This document shows, in pieces, positions 16,423 to 24,942 of a DNA stretch of 64,000 nt (positions within the stretch are counted from its first letter, which is position 1; each line of letters begins with the position of its first letter). A model generated the notes under the pieces. It had not been told where the DNA came from. It saw nothing but the letters and a program-made list of their open reading frames with translations, and made no database searches. The position numbers and the translations under genes were made by a program. The stretch comes from RYN-230 sp963717125 (GTDB lineage Bacteria; Actinomycetota; Actinomycetes; Streptosporangiales; Streptosporangiaceae): contig CAVQVG010000002.1 in the NCBI GenBank assembly GCA_963717125.1, forward strand, positions 62,001 through 126,000, written 5' to 3'.

Positions 16423-17046
16423 GTACGGTTCCGGGGAACCCGGTCAGCCCGCTGGCGGCGGGCTGGGCCAGCCCGCCGCCGCGGGGCAGGCGGGCAAGGT
16501 GCGTCGAAAGACCAGCATGGGGCCAAGCTTCTCATTGCCGGCCGCGGCTCGCACCGCTCCCTGGGCGGCCCGGCCCGGAACGGCCCGCGGCGGCTCGGGG
16601 CGGCTCGGGGCGGCTCGGGGCGCGCAGAGCGGCTCGGGGCGCGTGGAGCAAATGATGGTTAACGGTGCATATAGGTAGTTATGGGTTGATGGCGGACTCG
16701 ACATGGTTGATGATGGGCCTACCGGGTAACCATCTGTCACGATCTGGGGCTGGCAAGCGGGCAAACAGGGCGATGAAGCGCTTCGCGCACCCCGGTCGTG
16801 CAACAGGGGTCACCACTAGCGGACACCTGACGCGCAGCTGACTGACGGGGAGTAACGAGCGATCCGTCAACGCCGCTTCAGCGTTTCCTCAACGTGATCT
16901 CCTTGTATTGAGTCTTAATTAGCGGAGTCAGTCCTGCCAACAGCGTCTGAGGGGGGTGACCGCGGCGCGCAGATCGCAGCCGCCGGCCTGAACGATCCGT
17001 GTGCCCTGGCAGGGCCGCCAGGGCGCGACCGACCGGAGGGAGACGC
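16423..17046. other. 624-bp intergenic stretch with short tandem repeat
   Basis: No convincing gene is seen. A 10-bp tandem repeat CGGCTCGGGG occurs three times at 16591-16620 with a fourth copy at 16630-16639. The AT-richer segment 16660-16930 is likely to hold divergent promoters for plsX and the radical SAM gene, but no -10/-35 pair stands out. Confidence 0.6.
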
Positions 17047-18423
17047 GTGACTGGGATTCGGCAGACAGTGCCGGCGGCACCGGCGGCGGGACGGCGGTTC
17101 CGCGCGTACACCGCCAAACACCTGGACGCACTGACCGCGCGGGCCGGTCTCGGCGCCGCAGACCGGCTCGCGGTGCGAGCCGTCGGGGCCGTGCTGCCTT
17201 TCCGCACCAACGCATATGTCGTCGAGGAGCTCATCGACTGGGCCGCGGCGCCCGACGACCCGATCTACCGCCTGGTGTTCCCGCAGGCCGATATGCTGCC
17301 CGCCGCCGACGTGCAGCACATCTCCGCCCTGCTGGCCACGGGTGCGGCCGAGCCGGAGATCAGGGCGGCGGCGCATGAGGTCCGGATGCGGCTCAACCCG
17401 CACCCCGCCGGGCAATTGGCGCTGAACATCCCCGACCTGGGCGATGAGCCGCTGCCCGGGGTGCAGCACAAGTACCCGGAGACGGTGCTGATCTTCCCCA
17501 AGCAGGGCCAGACCTGTCACGCCTACTGCGCGTACTGCTTCCGGTGGGCCCAGTTCGTGGACGAGCCCGAGCTCAAGATGGCCACCACCGATGTGGACCG
17601 GGTGATGCACTACCTGCGGGAGCACCGCGAGGTGACCAGCGTGCTGATCACCGGCGGAGATCCGATGATCATGGGCGCCCCGGTGCTGCGCCGCTACGTC
17701 GAGCCGCTGCTGGCTCCGGGCATGGAGCACATCGAGTCGATCCGGATTGGGAGCAAGGCCCTGGCCTACTGGCCCCAGCGGTTCGTCACCGACCCGGACG
17801 CCGACGACACGCTCCGGCTGTTTGAGCAGGTGGTTGCGTCCGGCCGGGCCCTGGCGTTCATGGCGCACTTCTCTCACCCGAGCGAGCTGGAGCCGCCGCT
17901 GGTGGCCGAGGCGGTCCGCCGGATCCGCACGGCCGGCGGCGTGATCCGCACCCAGGCGCCGCTGATCAGGACAATCAACGACGACCCGGGGGTCTGGGCC
18001 GCGATGTGGCGGGCCCAGGTCCGGCTCGGCATGGTGCCCTACTACATGTTCGTGGAACGGGACACCGGGCCACAGGACTACTTCGCGGTCCCGCTGGCCC
18101 GCGGCTACAGCATCTACCGCAAGGCCTACCGGCAGGTGTCCGGGCTGTGCCGGACGGTCCGCGGGCCGTCCATGTCGGCCACCCCGGGCAAAGTGTGCAT
18201 CGACGGGATCACGGAGATCGCGGGGCAGCAGGTCTACGTGATGCACATGATCCAGGCGCGCGACCCCAGCCTGGTCGGCAAGCCGTTCTTCGCCCGGTAC
18301 AACCCGGATGCCACCTGGATCTCGGAGCTGGAGCCCGCGTTCGCGGCGAGGTTCCCGTTCGAGCCTGACCCGGAAGAACTGCCTGGCCTGTGGTCGCCCG
18401 CGGTGTTCGAGCCTGCCAGCTAG
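17047..18423 (+). CDS. Lysine 2,3-aminomutase-family radical SAM enzyme
   Basis: A 458-aa radical SAM protein of the KamA/EpmB/AblA superfamily, which uses [4Fe-4S], SAM and PLP to move an amino group on lysine or a related substrate. The cluster-binding motif CHAYCAYCFRW begins at residue 157. The pattern around it (ETVLIFPKQGQTCHAYCAYC), SVLITGGDPMIM and VPYYMFVERDTGPQDYFAVP are conserved KamA-type segments. The GTG at 17047 has GGAGGG seven bases upstream. No lysine-degradation genes, acetyltransferase (AblB) or EF-P gene is nearby, so the substrate cannot be named. The C-terminal Zn-binding and dimerisation region seems short, which fits the orphan actinobacterial clade. Confidence 0.9.
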   Translation: MTGIRQTVPAAPAAGRRFRAYTAKHLDALTARAGLGAADRLAVRAVGAVLPFRTNAYVVEELIDWAAAPDDPIYRLVFPQADMLPAADVQHISALLATGAAEPEIRAAAHEVRMRLNPHPAGQLALNIPDLGDEPLPGVQHKYPETVLIFPKQGQTCHAYCAYCFRWAQFVDEPELKMATTDVDRVMHYLREHREVTSVLITGGDPMIMGAPVLRRYVEPLLAPGMEHIESIRIGSKALAYWPQRFVTDPDADDTLRLFEQVVASGRALAFMAHFSHPSELEPPLVAEAVRRIRTAGGVIRTQAPLIRTINDDPGVWAAMWRAQVRLGMVPYYMFVERDTGPQDYFAVPLARGYSIYRKAYRQVSGLCRTVRGPSMSATPGKVCIDGITEIAGQQVYVMHMIQARDPSLVGKPFFARYNPDATWISELEPAFAARFPFEPDPEELPGLWSPAVFEPAS

Positions 18424-18476
18424 CGAGCCTGCCAGCTAGCGAACCAAGCCCGCCAGCTAGCGAGCCCGACTGCTAG
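18414..18476. repeat. GCCAGCTAGCGA short repeats over the gene end
   Basis: The core GCCAGCTAGCGA recurs at about 18415, 18431 and 18452, with a decayed fourth copy near 18468. Each copy carries an in-frame TAG, and the first overlaps the stop of the radical SAM gene. Confidence 0.75.
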
Positions 18477-18484
18477 CGAACACA

Positions 18485-18556
18485 GCCCGCCTGCGGGGAA
18501 CACTGCCCGCCTCTGGGCCTGCCTGCGTTGCGGGCTTGCCCGGCCCGCAGGCGGGC
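18485..18556. terminator. Long-loop inverted repeat between convergent genes
   Basis: GCCCGCCTGCGGG (18485-18497) and its exact complement (18544-18556) flank a 46-base loop. It lies between the convergent radical SAM and MFS genes and could act as a bidirectional terminator. Confidence 0.55.
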
Positions 18557-18633
18557 GTTCTGGCCTGGGCTCAGGCGCGGTCGTTCTGCCCTAGACCCAG
18601 GCGCGGTCGTTCTGGCTGGGCTCAGGCGCGGGC
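18557..18633. repeat. 26-bp tandem repeat, 3 copies
   Basis: Three imperfect 26-bp units (18557-18582, 18583-18608, 18609-18633), each starting GTTCTG and ending CAGGCGCGG. The third extends into the last codons and stop of the MFS gene. Confidence 0.8.
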
Positions 18634-20253
18634 ACGCTCGCCCGCGGGCAGGTCGGGCAGGACATCCTCAGCCGTCTGGCGGCCCTCCCGGAGCAGCAGG
18701 CAGCTGAGCGCGGCGATGGCCAGCAGGATGACCGGGAACAGCATCGTCGAGCGCATCGCCGTGACGTAACCGAACGTGAACACGTCGTGGCCGATCCGCG
18801 CGAGTTCCGCGGCCAGCCGGGCCGGCAGCCCGGGCACCGCCGAGCTGCCGCCGTTCTGGCCCGCCCCGACCTGGATGCCGTTGCTGGCCGAATGCTGGAT
18901 CTGGGCGATGAACGGGCCGCGTACGGCGGCGGGCAGCGCGGCGGACCGGGTGACAGCCTGCGTGTGCATCGCCGAGACCAGCCGGTTCTGCAGCAGCGCG
19001 CCGACCGCGGCGGTGCCGATCACCAGGCCGCACTGCCGGACGGTGTTCAGCACGCCGGACGCCGCCCCGGCCATCCGCGGGTCGATGTTCCGCATGGCCA
19101 CCGTCACCATCGGCGCGAAGATGCAGCCCATCCCGATCCCGGCCACGATCAGCGCGGGCAGGAACGCGTACCAGGCCGATGTGGTGGTGGCTTCCAGGGC
19201 CACCCAGCCCATCCCGGCGCCGAACAGCGCCAGCCCGGACATCAGGATGTACTTGCCACCGATCCGGTCGGTGAACCGGCCGGCCACCGGGGCGATGACC
19301 ATCGACAGCAGCGAGGCGGGCGCCATGGTCAGGCCCGCCTTCAGCGCGGAGAAGCCGAGCACCGACTGCAGATAGATGGTGAACGGGAGGAAGATGCCCA
19401 TCATGCCGATGGACAGCGTGCCGGACACCCAATTCACCACCGAGTAGTTCCGGTCCTTGAACAGCGCGAACGGTACCAGCGGCTCGCGGTCCTGGGTCCG
19501 CCACTGCAGCAGCAGGAACGCGGCCAGCAGCGCGATGCCGACCACGAACACCAGCGGGATGCTGATGAACCCGGTGATCGTGCCCCAGTCGTATTTCTGC
19601 CCCTCGACCAGGCCGTAGCAGATGGCCAGCAGGGCGGCGCTGGCCAGCAGCACGCCGGGTATGTCGATCCGGTGCCGTCGGCCGGGCCGCAGGTCCGGGA
19701 TGATGAAGAACGTCAGCACCAGGCAGAGCACGCCAAACGGCAGGTTGACGAAGAAGATATAGCGCCAATCGAACGCGGTCACCAGCAGGCCGCCCAGGGT
19801 CGGCCCGGCGATCGTGGCCACCCCGGCTACCGCGCCCCAGACGCCGAATGCCGCGCCGCGGCGGTCCGCTGGGAATGTATTCGTGATGATGGTCAGTGTC
19901 TGCGGCATCAGCATGGCGGCACCGAGGCCCTGCACGGCGCGGAACCCGATCAGCCAGCCCGCGCTCGGCGCCAGTCCGCACGCCGCGGACGCGGCGGTGA
20001 ACACGCCGATGCCGAGGGCGAACATGATTCGTGGGCCGATCAGGTCGCCGAGCCGTCCCGCCGTGATGACCAGGACCGCGAGGACCAGCGCGTAGGCGTT
20101 GATCACCCACAGGATGTCGTCCAGCGAGGCATGCAGCCTGGTGATCATGTTCGGGATCGCGATGTTCACGATCGTCAGATCCAGCAGGGTCATGAAGAAC
20201 CCGAGTGAGACGACCAGCAAGACCGCCCACGGATTCGCCCGATATTTCGTCAC
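18622..20253 (-). CDS. DHA2-family (EmrB/QacA) MFS drug exporter
   Basis: A 543-aa proton-driven efflux protein of the inner membrane with 14 predicted helices. DHA2 signatures are visible: LDLTIVNIAIPNMITRLHAS in helix 1, WVINAYALVLAVLVITAGRL with LGDLIGPR (motif A) and the motif C region GPTLGGLLVTAFDWRYIFFV. Spectinomycin-, tetracycline- or disinfectant-type substrates are typical of the family; the actual substrate is unknown. The GTG at 20253 (VTKYRANPWAVLL) is preferred because GAGGAG lies about ten bases upstream and the first helix follows at once. It is divergent from the SDR gene across 170 bases; no TetR or MarR regulator is adjacent. The C-terminus lies in a tandem repeat. Confidence 0.92.
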   Translation of the reverse strand: MTKYRANPWAVLLVVSLGFFMTLLDLTIVNIAIPNMITRLHASLDDILWVINAYALVLAVLVITAGRLGDLIGPRIMFALGIGVFTAASAACGLAPSAGWLIGFRAVQGLGAAMLMPQTLTIITNTFPADRRGAAFGVWGAVAGVATIAGPTLGGLLVTAFDWRYIFFVNLPFGVLCLVLTFFIIPDLRPGRRHRIDIPGVLLASAALLAICYGLVEGQKYDWGTITGFISIPLVFVVGIALLAAFLLLQWRTQDREPLVPFALFKDRNYSVVNWVSGTLSIGMMGIFLPFTIYLQSVLGFSALKAGLTMAPASLLSMVIAPVAGRFTDRIGGKYILMSGLALFGAGMGWVALEATTTSAWYAFLPALIVAGIGMGCIFAPMVTVAMRNIDPRMAGAASGVLNTVRQCGLVIGTAAVGALLQNRLVSAMHTQAVTRSAALPAAVRGPFIAQIQHSASNGIQVGAGQNGGSSAVPGLPARLAAELARIGHDVFTFGYVTAMRSTMLFPVILLAIAALSCLLLREGRQTAEDVLPDLPAGERARA

Positions 20254-20423
20254 CAACTGCTCCTCTTGCTGCCGCTGGCCTGCCGCTCTGGCCGGGTCTG
20301 CAGACGAGTGCCAACGATCCTGATCGTAGACCGGAGCACCGACAGATTGCCGGGATGGCTGACCGGTTGGCAACCCGAACCCCGTTCGGTTGGGCCCGGG
20401 CGGCGCGAAGTATGCTCCCGGCC

Positions 20424-21197
20424 ATGAAACTGAACGGAACCGCAGCGATCATCTCCGGTGCGTCCAGTGGCCTTGGCGCGGCGGTGGCCCGCCGGCTGGC
20501 GGCCGCGGGCGTCAAGCCGGTCGTCGCCGACCTCAACGAAGAGCAGGGCAAGGCGGTCGCCGAGGCGGCCGGCGGCTTGTTCGTGAAGACCGACGTGGCC
20601 GACGAGAAATCGGTCACTGCGGCCGTGGAAGCGGCCACGTCGCAGGGTGTGCCGCTGCGCATCGTGGTGAACTGCGCCGGCATCGGCTGGGCCGCGCGGA
20701 CCGTCGGCCGGGACGGCGCCCCGCACGATCTCGCGTCGTTCCGCAAGGTCATCGACATCAACCTGATCGGCACGTTCAACCTGATGCGGATCGCCAGCGC
20801 GGCCATCGCGCAGACCGAGCCCACCGACGCGGACAACCTGCGCGGCGTGGTGGTCAACACGGCGTCCGTGGCGGGCCTGGAGGGGCAGACCGGCCAGATC
20901 GCCTACTCCGCCTCCAAGGGCGGGATCATCGGGATGACCGTCCCGGCGGCCCGCGATCTCGCCGCCATCGGCGTCCGGGTGAACACCATCTGCCCGGGCA
21001 TCATCGACACGCCCATCTACGGGACCGGCCCGACCAGCGACGAGTGGAAGGCCAAGCTGGCCGCGCCGGTGGTGTTCCCCAAGCGGATGGGGACCAGCGA
21101 CGAGTTCGCCCACCTGGTTCAGGCGCTCATCGAGAACGACTACATGAACGCCGAGGTCATCCGGTTCGACGGCGGGATCCGCTTCCAGCCCAAATAG
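20424..21197 (+). CDS. SDR dehydrogenase, 3-hydroxyacyl-CoA dehydrogenase type (HSD10-like)
   Basis: A 257-aa classical short-chain dehydrogenase. It has the NAD-binding motif ISGASSGLGAAVARRL (~residue 10), the adenine-pocket Asp in VVADLNEEQ (which favours NAD(H)), NCAGIG and the catalytic Ser-Tyr-Lys set (NTASVAGLEGQTGQIAYSASKGG). The overall pattern, with IDTPIYGTGPTSDEWKAKL and the ending VIRFDGGIRFQPK, matches HSD17B10-type 3-hydroxyacyl-CoA dehydrogenases. A fatty-acid or branched-chain beta-oxidation role is likely, but no other beta-oxidation gene is adjacent. ATG at 20424 with a weak upstream purine run. Confidence 0.9.
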   Translation: MKLNGTAAIISGASSGLGAAVARRLAAAGVKPVVADLNEEQGKAVAEAAGGLFVKTDVADEKSVTAAVEAATSQGVPLRIVVNCAGIGWAARTVGRDGAPHDLASFRKVIDINLIGTFNLMRIASAAIAQTEPTDADNLRGVVVNTASVAGLEGQTGQIAYSASKGGIIGMTVPAARDLAAIGVRVNTICPGIIDTPIYGTGPTSDEWKAKLAAPVVFPKRMGTSDEFAHLVQALIENDYMNAEVIRFDGGIRFQPK

Positions 21198-21680
21198 GCC
21201 GGGACTGGCTCTGACCTGCACTCACTGGTCGTCACCGCCCTCCTGAGCCGTGGCTGGGCCGTCCGGGGCCGTGATCCTGGCGTACCAGTCGGCGGGCACC
21301 AGGACGGCGGCGGGGCGCCGGTACCGGGTGATGGTCGTCTGTTGAGACAGGCTCGGCTGGGGTGCACATGTTGTTTGTGCGCCGGCCCCGGCCTGGCCGC
21401 CTAGACGGTCGTGAGCTGCGCCAGCGCCTGGCCGCCCGTGCCGGGTGTGACAGGGTGAGACATCACAAGAACGCCTCTATCGAGCAGGCTGGGCCGGGCC
21501 TTCGCAATTCAGATATTTGTCATATCTGAGCACGAGCATGGGTAGATCGGTCATCTCGTATCGACTAATGCCCATTCCTGTCCGCGCCATTTTTGAATCT
21601 AATCTGGGCCTTCTCTGGGCGCGTTGGGCGCTCCGCACCGTGGGAGTGCTCCCGCGGTGCGGGGCTTTCGTGGTACCCGC
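21198..21680. other. 483-bp gap with antitoxin remnant and inverted repeat
   Basis: Apart from the antitoxin remnant the stretch holds no gene I can support. An 8-bp inverted repeat (TCAGATAT, TTGTC loop, ATATCTGA; 21509-21529) lies in an AT-richer island and could be an operator or weak hairpin. This stretch marks the left side of the accessory region. Confidence 0.55.
21222..21360 (-). pseudogene. Remnant of a Phd/YefM-type antitoxin C-terminus
   Basis: On the minus strand a short frame ending at 21222 reads TTITRYRRPAAVLVPADWYA. This is the characteristic middle-to-end part of Phd/YefM antitoxins (ITRYGRPVAVLVP-DWY). No start codon, no N-terminal MTTVTARELR-type segment and no toxin gene are seen, so it looks like the leftover of a lost toxin-antitoxin module. 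Confidence 0.55.
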
Positions 21681-22139
21681 CTAGCTGCCTTGCTCCCTGC
21701 TTGGATCCGCTGCTGCGGGTGGTGCTTCGCTGGGGCCCTGGGGATGGGTCGTGGTGGCCGCCTCGCGGAGGGCCGCGCTGGCGGGCACCACGACGGCGAT
21801 CACTGTCAGCAGTATCAGTGCCCAGAGGGTGATGAAGCCCCATCCATAGTCACGCCGGTTGTAGAGGGCGACGATGCCCACGAACTCCCCGAAGCCCCCG
21901 AACATGTACACACACATTGGGACTAAGAGCAGGAGGAAGGTGACGGACCCGGGGACTTTGCCGTCGCTGTCGGCCGCTGCCTTAATCATTCTTGCCGCGG
22001 TGGGCCCTTGGATGGTGAGGGCGAGGTACAGCACCGGGATGACAGTGATGGCAGCGACGTAGAAGTCGGCATTGAAAGGCGGCTGTGCCGGGTGCGCGGC
22101 GTAGGCGAGTGCGATGAGGCTGGTCATGGCCGCTAGCAT
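21681..22139 (-). CDS. Small multi-helix membrane protein, unknown
   Basis: A 152-aa protein with three or four membrane helices (about residues 1-15, 26-45, 62-95 and 103-125) and a short hydrophilic Pro/Ala-rich tail. The segment MCVYMFGGFGEFVGIVALYN and the following amphipathic turn look like conserved core, but I do not recognise the family. The start is uncertain: ATG at 22139 or at 22127 (MTSLIALAYAAHP), neither with a good ribosome-binding site. It is the first of several unrelated membrane-anchored small genes in this accessory region. Confidence 0.65.
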   Translation of the reverse strand: MLAAMTSLIALAYAAHPAQPPFNADFYVAAITVIPVLYLALTIQGPTAARMIKAAADSDGKVPGSVTFLLLLVPMCVYMFGGFGEFVGIVALYNRRDYGWGFITLWALILLTVIAVVVPASAALREAATTTHPQGPSEAPPAAADPSREQGS

Positions 22140-22324
22140 GACGGAATCCGTGGCTGGTGGTACGTACTGTTCCCCTCATCGACGTTTTGCCCTTTTCGTC
22201 CCTGCGTGGATACGCCGCCGTTTCCATTCAGTGCACGGAACGCGCCGAAGTCATCCGGCAGCGCTCTTGGAGCGTCATAATTTCGCGCGGGGCGCGAGGG
22301 CCTGGGACGGCAGGGGGATGGGCG

Positions 22325-22698
22325 ATGACGGACATAGCGGGCGGCGGGCGGGGGGCTCACTCGGCCGGCGGGGGGCGGCCTGCGCCGTCACTGCCGCCAG
22401 TACAGCCGCCGCCACCACCGCGGCCGGCGCAGACGCCGGCTCAGGCGAAGGCGGCACAGGCCAGAGCGCTCCTGGCGGCGAGGGAGGCTGAGGCGCCCGA
22501 GCTGAGGTACATGCGGGAGACCCGGAATGCGGTGGTGTTCATCGCGTGGGTGGTCGGCATCGTGTGCGTGATCAGCCTGATCCTGGGGATCGTCGCGGGG
22601 TGCAGCTGGCGAAGGTGAACTCCCAGCTGAGCAACCTGGGCGGGGGCAGCACGAGCAGCAACTGCATGTCGCAGGGGGGCACGGACCCGAGCTGCTAG
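22325..22698 (+). CDS. Small proline-rich single-helix membrane protein, apparently frameshifted
   Basis: The frame starting at ATG 22325 has a Gly/Pro-rich head, a charged stretch (QAKAAQARALLAAREAEAPE), the segment LRYMRETRNAVVFIAWVVG and one membrane helix. As sequenced it stops at 22618 in a short unnatural tail (GCSWRR). Adding one G to the GGGG run at 22597-22600 restores a continuation, VQLAKVNSQLSNLGGGSTSS followed by NCMSQGGTDPSC, that ends at 22698. The helix-then-GVQLAKV pattern is common in small actinobacterial membrane proteins, so a missing base is likely. Function unknown; the C-terminal cysteines would lie on one side of the membrane. Confidence 0.65.
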
Positions 22699-22779
22699 GC
22701 GAGGCTATCCGCTGCTGATCTGCCGCCATGTTGCGCCTGCTGGTCGGCCAGCTAACGCCGCCGGGTGCAGGATGGATGT

Positions 22780-23445
22780 GTGACTTCTGGGGACTGGACT
22801 GCAATTGGCACGATCGCCTTGGCGGTGGCAACGCTGCTGGTAGTTCTTACGACGATCAGGATCACGGCACAGGACCGGCTCGGGGCCGCGGCGCGGCTGA
22901 AGGATGAGCGGAAGCACAGCGATGAGCAGCTCGCGACGGAGCGGGAGTTCAGCCGGGCTCAGATCGAGGAGGAGCGCCGGCTCGCCCGTGACGGGGAGCA
23001 GTGGTCTGAGGCGTATGAGGTTCAGGTGGCCCTGGGTGAGCGGCTCGCGGATCCCGGTAAGGGTGCTGCGCGGGTGTACCGCCTGGGTGGGATTGTCGTA
23101 AATCACGGCCATTACGCGATCACTGGCATTGAGGCGCGGATCCGGCTTGCCGGCGCTGGCGGGCCCAGCCTGGTCCCGTTCGCCGGGAGCGAGCGGGTGC
23201 CGTGTACGACGGATCTTGACGAGCGGCTCCGCGATGGCATGTCGGGGCTGCTGGAGGGCATGCTGCACAGCGACCGGCTTTCGCCGTGGGATATCGGGCT
23301 GCGTTTCTGGAGTGATCCGGTATCGTCAGCCCAGTTTCCTGGCGCTTACCCGGTGGTGCGCTGGACGGACCGGTGGGGGACGCGGTGGGAGCACAGGCAG
23401 GGCGACGTGCGGCAGATCAAGGACGGCGAGGAGTGGACGCCTTGA
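22780..23445 (+). CDS. Membrane-anchored coiled-coil protein, unknown
   Basis: A 221-aa protein. An N-terminal membrane helix (WTAIGTIALAVATLLVVLTT) is followed by a strongly charged coiled coil (~35-75, rich in RLKDERKHSDEQLATEREFS-type heptads) and a C-terminal soluble domain (~80-215) with YRLGGIVVNHGHYAITGIEA and RWTDRWGTRWEHR. The arrangement suggests a cytoplasmic domain held at the membrane. I do not recognise the family. The GTG at 22780 is preferred over 22765 because of AGGA a few bases upstream. Confidence 0.68.
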   Translation: MTSGDWTAIGTIALAVATLLVVLTTIRITAQDRLGAAARLKDERKHSDEQLATEREFSRAQIEEERRLARDGEQWSEAYEVQVALGERLADPGKGAARVYRLGGIVVNHGHYAITGIEARIRLAGAGGPSLVPFAGSERVPCTTDLDERLRDGMSGLLEGMLHSDRLSPWDIGLRFWSDPVSSAQFPGAYPVVRWTDRWGTRWEHRQGDVRQIKDGEEWTP

Positions 23446-23498
23446 CCGTGAACACCGCGGCGCAGTCACTGCCAGCTGTCGGCGGTCCTGGGAGGTGC

Positions 23499-23948
23499 TC
23501 AGAGTTTCGCTTTCCGCACGGCTTCCCTGTAGGCGGCGAGGGCGGCGCCTTGCTCGCGCATCTGCTGTGTGATGACTGTCATGTCGCTGCTCGCCGCCGC
23601 GTCGAAGGCCACCTTGACGATGTGGCCGGCAGCCACCTCCACGCCCTTGTCCCCGGCCAGGTTGATGATCAGGTATGCCGTGCGCAGCGCCTCGAGCCGT
23701 GCCTGGATGAGTTCGTGCCAGGCGGGTTCGCTCATCGCTGCCCCGGCTGCCCGGGTGGTGCTCTGGTAGCCGGTGGCTGCGGCGGCCAGGTCGCTTCCGG
23801 CCTGCAGTAGGCGGTGGCGCAGTTCCCGCCGTCCGGTGCGGCGGCTGCGCCACCAGTCGATCCCGGTGGACAGGACGACGCCGACCGCGACCCCGGCCAC
23901 GCCGATCCATGCTGAGAGCTCGTCGGACTGGACGACGACGACCGTCAT
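23499..23948 (-). CDS. Small membrane-anchored helical protein, unknown
   Basis: A 149-aa protein with one N-terminal membrane helix (SAWIGVAGVAVGVVLSTGID), then WWRSRRTGRRELRHRLLQAG, which places the remainder in the cytoplasm, and an all-helical soluble part. The same layout (short outside head, one helix, WxxSRR, helical body) is frequent in actinobacterial hypothetical proteins near mobile DNA; no function is known to me. It is in the same direction as the next gene upstream, with a 36-base gap, so the two may be co-transcribed. Confidence 0.65.
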   Translation of the reverse strand: MTVVVVQSDELSAWIGVAGVAVGVVLSTGIDWWRSRRTGRRELRHRLLQAGSDLAAAATGYQSTTRAAGAAMSEPAWHELIQARLEALRTAYLIINLAGDKGVEVAAGHIVKVAFDAAASSDMTVITQQMREQGAALAAYREAVRKAKL

Positions 23949-23984
23949 GACCGCCTCCGGGTCCGCGCCGGCCTGCGGTGGTGG

Positions 23985-24596
23985 CTACACATCGCCCCGG
24001 CGCTCCCATCGCTTCCGCAGCCACCACCGGACGCGCCTGGCCGGGCCGGTCCTGTGCGGGCTTATTTCCCACTGGCGCCCTGCGGCGTCTGTTACGACCG
24101 TGCGGGCGACGTAGACAAAGGGTGGCTGTGGCTCGTCGTATCTGCTGGGCGCGGTGTAAGTAATCTCCCGGCTCCACGTCTGTCCGGGTGCAACCGTCCC
24201 GGGTGCGATGGGGACGCGCCCGGGGAGACCGAACCTCTTGTCGGCGTACCAGCTGACTTGGGTGCCTTCCTTTCTTGGCAGGCGGTTGTATCCCCAGGGC
24301 CGCACGGACAGCTCCAGCGCCACCACCACTACGGGCAACTCGCTGCTGTTGCGGATGAACACGGTCAGGTTCCATTGCGGCAGTCCTGGCGGTGGCTCTG
24401 GCTCCCGGGGCTCAGGGATGTCCTCGGACGTCGCGGGCCCGGCCACTCGTACCGGCTGTGCGGGCCATGCGCCGATCTTGTCCACCTGTGCCCTCAGGGC
24501 GTCCCTGCGTTGTGCGCCGAGCTGGATGAAGGCAATGGGAAGGGCGAGGCCGCCGAGAAGGGCACCGGCTGCCGTGAGTGTGGTCGCCCAGTGCAT
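23985..24596 (-). CDS. Membrane-anchored protein with beta domain, unknown
   Basis: A 203-aa protein. An N-terminal helix (TTLTAAGALLGGLALPIAFI) is followed by a basic/helical link, a proline-rich spacer (EDIPEPREPEPPPGLP) and a C-terminal beta-sandwich-like domain (NLTVFIRNSSELPVVVVALE ... WYADKRFGLPGRVPIAPG ... FVYVARTVVTDAAGRQWEI). The topology again suggests a cytoplasmic domain at the membrane. The start at 24596 (MHWATTLTAAG) is the ATG closest to the helix; 24641 is an alternative. Family not recognised. Confidence 0.62.
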   Translation of the reverse strand: MHWATTLTAAGALLGGLALPIAFIQLGAQRRDALRAQVDKIGAWPAQPVRVAGPATSEDIPEPREPEPPPGLPQWNLTVFIRNSSELPVVVVALELSVRPWGYNRLPRKEGTQVSWYADKRFGLPGRVPIAPGTVAPGQTWSREITYTAPSRYDEPQPPFVYVARTVVTDAAGRQWEISPHRTGPARRVRWWLRKRWERRGDV

Positions 24597-24690
24597 GGCG
24601 CAACCGTAGCCGGGACGCCATCCCGGCCGCCGAGAAGTCACAGGAGCGGTCAGGAGCCGTCAACTTCCGGGATTCGCGAGGTGTCAGGAG

Positions 24691-24942
24691 CGGATCCGCG
24701 CGGGCTTCCTGACCTCCACCAGCGGCCGGACCCCTTCCGCCAGCCCGGACCGCTACCAGGAGATGTTTCCGTCCCTGGCCACATACCAGCCCGGCGCCAC
24801 CGCCGTGGCGCTCTACTATTTGCTGGCCGGCGAGTCCGTCACGCCCCAGATTTATGGCCAGAGCTACACCTCGACCACGTGGGGCACGCAGGTGGCGACC
24901 GGCGTCAATTCATCGCTCGCCCTGATCTGGATAAGCGAATGA
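24691..24942 (+). pseudogene. 3' remnant of a gene, no start
   Basis: A frame without a start codon reads a protein-like sequence (RYQEMFPSLATYQPGATAVA, then LYYLLAGESVTPQIYGQSYT and a short end WISE) and stops at 24942. Codon third positions are GC-rich and the amino acid mix is normal, unlike neighbouring frames. It appears to be the C-terminal piece of a lost gene; I cannot name the family. Confidence 0.45.

Noticed and set aside
16679..16870. A small open frame upstream of plsX on the minus strand
   Set aside because: It has no ribosome-binding site, no recognisable domain and weak codon bias; it is more likely promoter DNA.
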